Assembly: GCA_003576705.1 (NCBI GenBank)
Contig: QOZS01000004.1
Coordinates: forward strand, 27,610-91,609
From: Desertibaculum subflavum
GTDB taxonomy: Bacteria; Pseudomonadota; Alphaproteobacteria; Ferrovibrionales; Ferrovibrionaceae
Reading direction: 5' to 3'
DNA length: 64,000 nucleotides
Below are positions 8,485 to 15,273 of the stretch, one piece after another (within the stretch, counting starts at the first letter, position 1; the number at the start of each line of letters is the position of its first letter). Both the position numbers and the translations under genes were made by a program. The notes under the pieces were generated by a model, which was not told the DNA's origin, ran no database searches, and saw nothing but the letters and a program-made list of their open reading frames with translations.

Positions 8485-9309
8485 ATGCGCCTGGTGCTTG
8501 CGCTGACCGCCGCCCTGCTGCTCGTCCGCCCTGCCGCGGCAGCGGAAGAGCTGCCGATCTTCGATGCGCATATCCATTACAGCCACGATGCCTGGGACAT
8601 GCTGCCGCCGGACGAGGCGATCGCGGTGCTGCGCAAGGCGGGCCTGCGCAAGGCCTTGGTCTCGAGCTCGAGCGACGACGGCACGCAGAAGCTCTACGAC
8701 GCAGCGCCCGACCTGATCGTGCCGGAGCTGCGCCCCTACCGGACGCGCGGCGAGCTTTCCACCTGGCTGCGCGACCCGACGGTAATCCAGCACCTGGAGA
8801 GCCGGCTCGCCCGCTACAAATATGTCGGCATCGGCGAGTTCCACGTGTTCGGCGCCGATGCCGACCTTCCCGTCATGCGCCGCGTGGTGGAGCTGGCGAA
8901 GCAATACGGCCTGGTGCTGCACCTGCATGGCGATGCCGAGGCGATCGACCGCGTCTTCGCGCAGGACCCGGCGGCGCGCATCCTGTGGGCGCATTCCGGC
9001 TTCGACCGGCCGGACAAGCTGAGGCCCATGCTGAGCAAATACGCCAATCTCTGGGCCGATCTCGCGGTCAGGAGCGAGCACGGCTCGGGCGGCAAGGTCG
9101 ACCCGGAATGGCGCCGGCTGTTCATGGATTTCCCGGACCGGTTCATGGTCGGCACCGACACCTACACGCCGGAGCGCTGGTACTACGTGGCCGAGCATGC
9201 GGCCTGGTCGCGCGCCTGGCTCAACGACCTGCCGCGCGACCTGGCGGAGAAGCTCGCCTATCGCAATGCGGAAGCGCTGCTGCTCGGCGAGCGTGCCCCG
9301 TCGCGCTGA
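8485..9309 (+). CDS. Exported amidohydrolase (metal-dependent TIM-barrel hydrolase)
   Basis: Secreted relative of amidohydrolase_2 (TIM-barrel) enzymes, 274 residues from ATG 8485. That start is preferred over an upstream ATG at 8452 because GGGGGAGAG precedes it at normal spacing and it yields a clean signal peptide, MRLVLALTAALLLVRPAAAAEE. The metal-site residues are IFDAHIHYS (HxH), then LHLHGDAEA, ILWAHSGFD and the late Asp in MVGTDTYTPERW, as in the family. The substrate is unknown. It opens a group of exported proteins (YtkA-like, MauG-type) with overlapping or near-overlapping ends, so all are probably one transcript acting in the periplasm. Confidence 0.82.
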   Translation: MRLVLALTAALLLVRPAAAAEELPIFDAHIHYSHDAWDMLPPDEAIAVLRKAGLRKALVSSSSDDGTQKLYDAAPDLIVPELRPYRTRGELSTWLRDPTVIQHLESRLARYKYVGIGEFHVFGADADLPVMRRVVELAKQYGLVLHLHGDAEAIDRVFAQDPAARILWAHSGFDRPDKLRPMLSKYANLWADLAVRSEHGSGGKVDPEWRRLFMDFPDRFMVGTDTYTPERWYYVAEHAAWSRAWLNDLPRDLAEKLAYRNAEALLLGERAPSR

Positions 9310-9694
9310 ATTGCGCATCGTGGTCCTGGCCCTGGCGGTGCTGTCGCCGGCGGCGGCCGTCGCCTGCGACCTCGCCGGCCTGCCGCAGCGCATCGAGAGC
9401 GCCACCGCGACGCTTGCCTATCGGGCCGAGCCGGCGCTGACCGTCGGCGTGCCGCATGTGCTGGAGATCGGCGCCTGCGCGCGGAACGGCAGCGCGCGGC
9501 TTGTCGCCGTCGATGCCTTCATGCCGGCGCATGGCCATGGCACCAACTACCGCACCGAGATCGCGGCCACCGGGTCCGGACGCTTCCGCGCCGAGGGCCT
9601 GCTGCTGCACATGCCGGGGGCCTGGGAGCTGCGTTTCGATGTCGAGACGCCGGCCGGCCGCGAGCGGCTGGTGCAGGAGATCGAGGTCGAATGA
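9293..9694 (+). CDS. YtkA/FixH-like small exported protein
   Basis: Small secreted protein (133 residues) with a YtkA-like immunoglobulin-type fold. GTG 9293 gives MPRRAELRIVVLALAVLSPAAAVACDL, a good signal peptide; TTG 9311 is an alternative. The conserved motif is FMPAHGHGTNYRTEI followed by GLLLHMPGAWELRFDV: the His and Met residues are typical of YtkA/FixH-related proteins and are sometimes associated with copper handling, but no metal is proven. The start overlaps the amidohydrolase end by 17 bases and the stop overlaps the dihaem peroxidase gene (ATGA), so it probably serves the same periplasmic redox pathway. Confidence 0.72.
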   Translation: MPRRAELRIVVLALAVLSPAAAVACDLAGLPQRIESATATLAYRAEPALTVGVPHVLEIGACARNGSARLVAVDAFMPAHGHGTNYRTEIAATGSGRFRAEGLLLHMPGAWELRFDVETPAGRERLVQEIEVE

Positions 9695-10857
9695 GGGCGG
9701 CGCTCGCAGGCCTGATCGCAGCGCTGCTTGCCGCCGCGGCGGTGGCGGCGCCGGTGCGCTTCGACGAGGCCGAGACGCGGCGCATCCTGCGCCACGGCCC
9801 CTGGCCGCCCGCGGTGCCGGCCGATCCGAGCAACCGCGTGGCGGAGAACCCGGCGGCGATCGAGCTCGGCCGGCGGCTGTTCTTCGACAAGCGATTATCG
9901 GCCGACGGCACCGTCGCCTGCGCCACCTGCCACGCGCCGGCGCTGGCCTGGACCGACGGCAAGCCGCGCGCGGCGACCTATCAGCCGCTGCACCGCAACA
10001 CCCCGACCGTACTAAATGCGGGGCTCGGCCGCTGGTTCGGCTGGGATGGCGGCGCCGACAGCCTGTGGGCGCAATCGATCCGCCCGATCCTGAGCCCGCA
10101 GGAGATGGGCGGCAGCGCGGCGCAGACGGCGCGCCGGGTGGCCGGCGATCCCGCCCTCACCTGCCTCGCCCGCGCGAGCTTCGGCGCGCCGGCCGAGAGC
10201 GACGAGGCGGCACTGGTGCGGGCGGCCAAGGCGATCGCCGCCTTCGTCGCCACCATGGTCTCGCCCCGCACGCCGTTCGACGCGTTCCGCGACGCGCTGG
10301 CGGAAGGCGACGCCAAGGCGATGGCGCGCTATCCGCAGGCGGCGCAGCGCGGCCTCAAGCTGTTCGTCGGCAAGGGCTGCCCGGATTGCCATTTCGGGCC
10401 GGCTTTCACCAACGGCGAGTTCCACGATGTCGGCGTGCCGCATATGCCGGCGCCGGGGATGGTGGATTTCGGGCGGCATGGCGGGCTGAAGATCCTCGCC
10501 GCCGACCGCTTCAACCGGCTGGGGCCGTGGAGCGACGACGCGGAGGGCGAGGCGGCGGCGCTGACCCGGCGGGTGCGCGCGACGCATACCGATTTCGGCC
10601 GCTTCAAGGTGCCGAGCTTGCGCGAGGCCGCGCGCACCGCGCCCTATATGCATGACGGCCGCTATGCCAGCCTGCGCGACGCGGTGCGGCATTACTCCGA
10701 GCTCGACATGAACCGGCTGCACGTTCACGGCGAGCAGCTGCTGCGACCGCTGCGCCTCAAGGGGAGCGAGATCGACGACCTTGTCGCCTTCCTCGAATCG
10801 CTCAGCGCGCCGAAGCTGCCGGAATTCGCGCCGGCGCGTTATTCTGCCTGTCCTTGA
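9691..10857 (+). CDS. Dihaem cytochrome c peroxidase / MauG family protein
   Basis: Periplasmic dihaem c-type protein of 388 residues with an N-terminal signal (MRAALAGLIAALLAAAAVAA). Two haem-binding motifs are present: CATCH (near residue 72) and CPDCH (near residue 230). RLFFDKRLSADGTVACATCH is the standard CcpA/MauG opening. RNTPTVLNAG, ILSPQEMGGS and the C-terminal VPSLREAARTAPYMHDGRYASL also fit the family. MauG proteins oxidise tryptophan in partner proteins, whereas CcpA removes hydrogen peroxide; which applies cannot be decided here. Maturation would need the ccm system encoded later in the window. It overlaps the YtkA-like gene by four bases. Confidence 0.88.
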   Translation: MRAALAGLIAALLAAAAVAAPVRFDEAETRRILRHGPWPPAVPADPSNRVAENPAAIELGRRLFFDKRLSADGTVACATCHAPALAWTDGKPRAATYQPLHRNTPTVLNAGLGRWFGWDGGADSLWAQSIRPILSPQEMGGSAAQTARRVAGDPALTCLARASFGAPAESDEAALVRAAKAIAAFVATMVSPRTPFDAFRDALAEGDAKAMARYPQAAQRGLKLFVGKGCPDCHFGPAFTNGEFHDVGVPHMPAPGMVDFGRHGGLKILAADRFNRLGPWSDDAEGEAAALTRRVRATHTDFGRFKVPSLREAARTAPYMHDGRYASLRDAVRHYSELDMNRLHVHGEQLLRPLRLKGSEIDDLVAFLESLSAPKLPEFAPARYSACP

Positions 10858-10874
10858 ACCGAAGTGAGTTCGTC

Positions 10875-11729
10875 ATGCGGCATGAGATTCCCGGCGTCCT
10901 CTATCGCATCGCCCCGATCAGCCCGCCGATCCCGCTAGTGCTGGATTCGCCGCATAGCGGCACGCATTATCCGGCGGATTTCCGCCATGCCGCGCCGCTC
11001 GCGCTGGTGCGGAGAGCGGAGGACAGCCATATCGACGACATCTTCGGCGCCGCGCCGGAGCTTGGCGCCACGCTGATCGCCGCGCACTTCCCGCGCGCCT
11101 ATCTCGACCCGAACCGCGCGCTCAGCGACATCGACCCGTCGCTACTGGACGAGCCCTGGCCCGAGCCGCTCGCCCCCGGCGAGAAGACCAAGAGCGGCAT
11201 CGGCCTGATCTGGCGCGTCGCCGCGCCCGGCGTGCCGATGTACGACCGCAAGCTCTCCATCGCCGAAACCAGGTCGCGCATCGACCGCTACTGGCGGCCC
11301 TATCACGCCGAGATCGAGGCGGCGATCGAGCGGGCCTACGGCGCGCATGGCGCGGTCTGGCACATCAACTGCCATTCGATGAAATCGGTCGGCGACGGCC
11401 GCGGCAAGGAGAAGGGCCGGCGGCGCGCCGATTTCGTGCTGGGCGACCGCGACGGCACCACCTGCGACCGCGGCTTCACCGATTTCGTCGCCGAGCGCCT
11501 GCGCGCCAAGGGCTATGGCGTCGCTGTCAACGATCCCTACAAGGGCGTCGAGCTGGTACGCCTGCATGGTCGGCCGAACGAACGCCGCCACAGCCTGCAG
11601 ATCGAGATCAACCGCGGCCTGTACATGGACGAGGACACCGCCGAGCGCAGCGCCAATTACGGCCGGCTCAGGTTCGACGTTTCCGAATTGCTGCGCGAAG
11701 TCGCCGAGTGGGTGCGCGGGCAGGTCTGA
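10875..11729 (+). CDS. N-formylglutamate amidohydrolase family protein
   Basis: Zinc-dependent deformylase-type enzyme (284 residues). The motifs are LVLDSPHSGTHYPADF near the start, the RAEDSHIDDIF segment, PRAYLDPNRAL, WHINCHSMKSVG (metal/active-site His) and LQIEINRGLYMDE near the C-terminus. Family members cleave N-formyl-L-glutamate in histidine degradation or related N-acyl amino acids; no hut genes are in view, so a broader acylase role is possible. ATG 10875 (MRHEIPGVLYRI) is preferred to TTG 10854, which overlaps the previous stop. It ends just before the convergent marR gene. Confidence 0.85.
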   Translation: MRHEIPGVLYRIAPISPPIPLVLDSPHSGTHYPADFRHAAPLALVRRAEDSHIDDIFGAAPELGATLIAAHFPRAYLDPNRALSDIDPSLLDEPWPEPLAPGEKTKSGIGLIWRVAAPGVPMYDRKLSIAETRSRIDRYWRPYHAEIEAAIERAYGAHGAVWHINCHSMKSVGDGRGKEKGRRRADFVLGDRDGTTCDRGFTDFVAERLRAKGYGVAVNDPYKGVELVRLHGRPNERRHSLQIEINRGLYMDEDTAERSANYGRLRFDVSELLREVAEWVRGQV

Positions 11730-11730
11730 T

Positions 11731-12264
11731 CTAATCGACCAGCCGGCGGAGCAGGTCCATCAGCCGGGCCTTGTCCTCGGGTCCGAGCTTGGCCGACATG
11801 CGGCGCTCGTGCTCGCCGATGGACAGGTTCAGCTGGGCGAGCAGGCGCTCGCCCTTCGGCGTCAGGTGCAGCGCGTGCGAGCGGCGGTCGATATCGGAGG
11901 CGGCGCGGCGGGCGAGGCCGCGCTTCTCCAGCTCGTTCAGCACCAGCACGAGGCGGCCGCGCTCGATGCCGAGCGCCCGGCTGACATCGGCCTGCTTGAG
12001 GCCGGGATTGGCGGCGATCACCGTCAGGATGGAGAATTGCGCCGGGCGGATCCCGGTATTCGCCACCGAGCGCAGGAAATCCTGGAACACGGCCACCTGG
12101 GCGCGGCGCACCGCATAGCCGACATGGGTGTCGAGACCGCCGAAATCGATGGCGCGTTGGCGCCTGGCCCGCTGGCGCGGACGCGCGGCGCGATCGGCGG
12201 CGCTTCCGGCACGGTCGAACTCGTCCGCGTCGACCTCGACGCTGCTGTCATCCGTTGCGGCCAT
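11731..12264 (-). CDS. MarR-family transcriptional regulator
   Basis: Winged-helix repressor (about 177 residues). The MarR domain covers roughly 45-170: RPAQFSILTVIAANPGLKQADVSRALGIERGRLVLVLNELEKRGLARR is the recognition-helix and wing region, and the final helices (ERLLAQLNLSIGEHERRMSAKLG) form the dimer interface. A polar, arginine-rich tail precedes the domain. ATG 12264 is chosen because GGGAGG precedes it and a promoter-like -10 at 12302-12307 would leave ATG 12294 almost leaderless; 12294 or a further upstream GTG are alternatives. It is divergent from the thiolase gene, and a 16-bp palindrome sits between them. The ligand is unknown, perhaps an acyl- or aryl-CoA. Confidence 0.85.
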   Translation of the reverse strand: MAATDDSSVEVDADEFDRAGSAADRAARPRQRARRQRAIDFGGLDTHVGYAVRRAQVAVFQDFLRSVANTGIRPAQFSILTVIAANPGLKQADVSRALGIERGRLVLVLNELEKRGLARRAASDIDRRSHALHLTPKGERLLAQLNLSIGEHERRMSAKLGPEDKARLMDLLRRLVD

Positions 12265-12301
12265 CGACGGCGACCCGGGCCTCCCTGCTGCCATGTTCGA
12301 C

Positions 12302-12330
12302 TTAGAGCGTATCCGCGCCGCGCCTGACAA
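12302..12330 (-). promoter_or_regulatory. Predicted promoter of the marR gene
   Basis: Read on the minus strand, TTGTCA (12330-12325) and CTCTAA (12307-12302) are separated by exactly 17 bases. The position fits transcription of marR starting near 12295. Confidence 0.5.
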
Positions 12331-12354
12331 GCGATCCGCACGGTTTCAGAACTG

Positions 12355-12370
12355 TTGTTGACGACAACAA
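12355..12370. promoter_or_regulatory. Palindromic operator candidate for the MarR regulator
   Basis: TTGTTGACGACAACAA consists of perfect 6-bp arms (TTGTTG/CAACAA) around an ACGA centre, the size and form expected of a MarR dimer site. It overlaps the -35 element of the thiolase promoter and lies 25 bases upstream of the -35 of marR, so binding could repress both directions. Confidence 0.65.
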
Positions 12371-12387
12371 TCTGCGCGTGGGATAAG
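12358..12387 (+). promoter_or_regulatory. Predicted promoter of the thiolase-thioesterase operon
   Basis: TTGACG (12358-12363), an 18-base spacer and GATAAG (12382-12387) lie 23 bases before the thiolase start. The -35 hexamer is embedded in the palindrome at 12355-12370. Confidence 0.55.
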
Positions 12388-12409
12388 CTGCGCGCAAGGG
12401 AGGACGCCG

Positions 12410-13642
12410 ATGCGACGGTTCCAGAACGTCCACATCCCCTACGGCGCCTACTGGTCGACGCCCTTCGCGCGCTGGCAGGGCAGCTTCGCGCATCTGCACG
12501 CGGTGCAGTTCGGCGCCCATGTGACGAGGCAGGAGCTGGCCCGGCGCGGCATCGCGGCCACCGCCTTCGACGGCGCGCTGCTCGGGTTGACCACGCCGCA
12601 GCGCTCCTCCTTCCACGGGCTGCCCTGGTTCATGAACATGATCGGCGCGCCGGAGGTGGGCGGGCCGCAGGTGGCGCAGGCCTGCGCGACCGGCACCCGG
12701 CTGCTGCAGCTCGCCGCGCAGGAGGTCGAGCTCGGCAGCGCCGAGGCGATGCTGGCGGTCTGCTGCGACAAGACCTCGAACGGGCCGATGGTGCTGTATC
12801 CCGATGCCGGCTCGGCCGGCGGCGGCCGGCCGGAGACCGAGCACTGGGTGCTCGACAACTTCAACGGCGTGACCGCCGGAGTCGATTTCGCCGACGAGCC
12901 GATCGTGGCGACGGCGGAGAACTGCGTGCGCGAGTGGCAGATCAGCCGCGCCGAGATGGATGACGTCACTGCCCATCGCTATGCGCAGTACAAGGACGCG
13001 ACGGCCGACGACCACGCCTTCCAGAAGCGCTACATGACCTTGCCGTTCGAGGTGCCGGATGCGAAGTTCAAGCGCGTCAAGACGACGCTCGCGGGCGACG
13101 AGGGCGTGCACGACACGACGCGCGACAAGCTCGCCGCCCTGAAGCCGGCGCAGCCGGGCGGCACGCTGACCTTCGGCAACCAGACGCATCCCGCCGATGG
13201 CAGCGCCGCGGTGATCGTGACCGGCAAGGCGCGCGCCGCCGAGTTTTCCAGGGATCCGAGTATCGAGATCACGCTCCGCGGCTTCGGCACGGCGCGCTCC
13301 AAGCTGAAATTCATGCCGGCGGCGCCGGTACCGGCGGCGAAGAAGGCGCTGGAGCAGGCCGGCATCGGTATCGGCCAGGTCGATGCGGTGAAGTCGCACA
13401 ACCCGTTCGTGGTCAACGACATCGTGTTCGCGCGCGAGACCGGCTTCGACGTGATGAAGATGAACAATTACGGCTCCTCGCTGGTCTTCGGCCATCCGCA
13501 CGGGCCGACGCCGATGCGGAGCACGATCGAGCTGATCGAGGAGCTGGTGCTACGCGGCGGCGGCGTGGGCCTGTTCGAAGGCTGCGCCGCCGGCGACACC
13601 GGCATGGCCCTGGTGGTCGAGGTGACGGACCGGCGGCGCTAA
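12410..13642 (+). CDS. Thiolase-superfamily acyltransferase
   Basis: Thiolase fold enzyme of 410 residues, preceded by AAGGGAGG. Family residues are visible: QACATGTRLLQLA carries the nucleophilic Cys, KSHNPFVVND the Asn-containing loop, GHPHGPTPMRSTIELI the active-site His, and LFEGCAAGDTG the second Cys. The divergent loops (GHPHGPT rather than GHPxGAS/T, and GCAAGDTG rather than CxGGGxG) point to a specialised subfamily rather than a housekeeping acetyl-CoA acetyltransferase. It may act on a 3-oxoacyl- or aromatic-derived CoA ester. The thioesterase gene follows after 16 bases, and the divergent MarR probably controls both. Confidence 0.82.
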   Translation: MRRFQNVHIPYGAYWSTPFARWQGSFAHLHAVQFGAHVTRQELARRGIAATAFDGALLGLTTPQRSSFHGLPWFMNMIGAPEVGGPQVAQACATGTRLLQLAAQEVELGSAEAMLAVCCDKTSNGPMVLYPDAGSAGGGRPETEHWVLDNFNGVTAGVDFADEPIVATAENCVREWQISRAEMDDVTAHRYAQYKDATADDHAFQKRYMTLPFEVPDAKFKRVKTTLAGDEGVHDTTRDKLAALKPAQPGGTLTFGNQTHPADGSAAVIVTGKARAAEFSRDPSIEITLRGFGTARSKLKFMPAAPVPAAKKALEQAGIGIGQVDAVKSHNPFVVNDIVFARETGFDVMKMNNYGSSLVFGHPHGPTPMRSTIELIEELVLRGGGVGLFEGCAAGDTGMALVVEVTDRRR

Positions 13643-13658
13643 GAATTGGGACGGTGAG

Positions 13659-14078
13659 ATGATCAGCCGGCGCGAGCACGTCATCGAATGGGGCCAGTGC
13701 GACGCGGCCGGCATCGTGTTCTATCCGCAGTACTACGTGATGTTCGATGCCTGCACGTCGCTGTTGTTCGAGCGCGCCGGCTGGCCGCGCGCCACCATGT
13801 TCCGCGATTTCGACATCCACGGCCTGCCGCTGGTCGAGACGGGGGCGAAGTACGCCTTCCCGCTGCGTTTCGGCGACCACGTGACGATCGAGACGCGGGT
13901 CGCCGAATGGAAGCGCACGAGCTTCGTCGTGCGGCACGACATCTCGAAGGACAGCAAGGTCGCGGTCGAGGGCACCGAGGTCAGGGTCTGGGCCGGCCGG
14001 CACCCGGACGACCCCGCCCGGATGAAGTCCGCGCCGATCCCCGAAGAGGTAATCCGGCGGCTTTCCACGCCCGATTGA
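13659..14078 (+). CDS. 4-hydroxybenzoyl-CoA thioesterase-like (4HBT hot-dog) protein
   Basis: Hot-dog fold acyl-CoA thioesterase of 139 residues. The segment GQCDAAGIVFYPQYYVMFD closely follows the active-site region of Pseudomonas 4-hydroxybenzoyl-CoA thioesterase, with Asp15 as the predicted catalytic residue. LRFGDHVTIETRVAEWKRTSFVVRHDI matches the central helix-strand part of the family. The start ATG follows GGTGAG. Context with the thiolase suggests release of an acid from a CoA thioester made in the same small pathway. The exact acyl group is unknown. Confidence 0.85.
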   Translation: MISRREHVIEWGQCDAAGIVFYPQYYVMFDACTSLLFERAGWPRATMFRDFDIHGLPLVETGAKYAFPLRFGDHVTIETRVAEWKRTSFVVRHDISKDSKVAVEGTEVRVWAGRHPDDPARMKSAPIPEEVIRRLSTPD

Positions 14079-14163
14079 CCCTGGTCAAAGCGGTCTGCTC
14101 GAATTTGTGAATGCTTCGCAGTTGCGCTGGACCGGTCTTGCGGCTATCAAATGCGCAGGAGAA

Positions 14164-14178
14164 TGCGACCTATTCGCA
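14164..14178. promoter_or_regulatory. Inverted repeat upstream of the iron-binding protein gene
   Basis: TGCGA (14164-14168) and TCGCA (14174-14178) form an inverted repeat about 27 bases before the ATG, in a GAGAATGCGACCTATTCGCA context reminiscent of alphaproteobacterial Fur/Mur-type boxes. It may be an iron-response operator; this is an inference from position and shape only. Confidence 0.35.
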
Positions 14179-14204
14179 CTAGCAACAAACAGAGGGAACC
14201 CCTC

Positions 14205-15230
14205 ATGCTGACCCGCCTGCTCGCCGCCACCACGCTGGCCGCCGGCATCCTGATCGCCGGCGTCGCCGGCGCTGCCGAGCTCAATCTCTATACCGGCCGG
14301 CACTACCAGACCGACGAGCTGCTCTATTCGAACTTCACCAAGAAGACCGGCATCAAGATCAACCGGATCGAGGGCAAGGAAGACGACATCATCGAGCGGG
14401 TGAAGCGCGAAGGCGCCTCCAGCCCGGCCGACGTGCTGATCACGGTGGATGCCGGCCGCATCTGGCGGGCCGACGATGCCGGGTTGTTCGCCCCGGTGAA
14501 GTCGAAGGTTCTGGAGGAGCGCATTCCGGCCGAGTTCCGCCAGCCGGAGGGCCGCTGGTTCGGGTTCTCCACCCGCGCCCGCGTGATCTATTACGACAAG
14601 GCGAAGGTGAAGCCCGGCGTCGACATCAAATCCTACGAGGATCTCGCCGATCCGAAGTGGAAGGGCAAGGTCTGCATCCGCTCCGGCACCAACATGTACA
14701 ACCTGTCGCTGATGAGCACCTTGATCCACCATCTCGGCGAAGCGAAGGCGGAGGCCTGGGCCAAGGGCGTGGTCGCCAACATGGCGCGGCCGCCGCAGGG
14801 CGGCGATACCGACCAGGCCAAGGCGATCGCCGCGGGCGAGTGCGAGATCGGCGTCGGCAACACCTACTACCTCGTGCGCCTGATGCGCTCGGAGAAGCCG
14901 GCCGACCAGGAGGTCGCGAAGAAGGTCGGCGCCATGTTCCCGAACCAGGACGGCCGCGGCGCGCATGTGAACGTCGCCGGCGGCGGCATGGTGAAGACGG
15001 CGCCGAACAAGGAAGCGGCGGTGAAGTTCCTCGAGTACCTCGCCTCCGACGAAGCGCAGCAATATTTCGCCGACGGCAACAACGAATATGCCGTGGTGCA
15101 GAGCGTGAAGCTGGAGAACCCGGCGCTGCACCAGCTGGGCGGCTTCAAGGCCGACAAGGTGAATATCGAGGTGCTGGGCAAGAACCAGCCGCTGGCGCAG
15201 AAGATCTTCGAGCGCGCCGGGTGGAAGTAA
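14205..15230 (+). CDS. Iron(III) ABC transporter periplasmic binding protein (FbpA/FutA type)
   Basis: Captures ferric iron in the periplasm for an ABC importer. Signal peptide MLTRLLAATTLAAGILIAGVAGA, mature start AELNLYTGRHYQTDELLYSNF. The fold-specific stretches include FTKKTGIKINRIEGKEDDIIERV, PADVLITVDAGRIWRADDAG and the C-terminal lobe GECEIGVGNTYYLVRL, whose Tyr pair is the iron ligand region in FbpA/FutA1. Length of 341 residues is normal. AGAGGGA precedes the ATG. Its permease gene lies convergently downstream; no cognate ATPase is in the window. Confidence 0.9.
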   Translation: MLTRLLAATTLAAGILIAGVAGAAELNLYTGRHYQTDELLYSNFTKKTGIKINRIEGKEDDIIERVKREGASSPADVLITVDAGRIWRADDAGLFAPVKSKVLEERIPAEFRQPEGRWFGFSTRARVIYYDKAKVKPGVDIKSYEDLADPKWKGKVCIRSGTNMYNLSLMSTLIHHLGEAKAEAWAKGVVANMARPPQGGDTDQAKAIAAGECEIGVGNTYYLVRLMRSEKPADQEVAKKVGAMFPNQDGRGAHVNVAGGGMVKTAPNKEAAVKFLEYLASDEAQQYFADGNNEYAVVQSVKLENPALHQLGGFKADKVNIEVLGKNQPLAQKIFERAGWK

Positions 15231-15240
15231 GATCGTAAGT

Positions 15241-15272
15241 CCTCTCCGTCCTCACGGGCGGAGAGGTCTTTC
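15241..15272. terminator. Bidirectional terminator between the convergent iron-transport genes
   Basis: CCTCTCCG (15241-15248) pairs with CGGAGAGG (15259-15266) around a 10-base loop and is followed by TCTTTC on the plus strand. It fills the 43-bp gap between two converging stops. Confidence 0.6.
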
Positions 15273-15273
15273 A

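Noticed and set aside
9691..10857. Assigning the dihaem protein to methylamine utilisation (mauG proper)
   Set aside because: No mau structural genes are nearby, and the family contains peroxidases and many uncharacterised members. Only the family name is justified.
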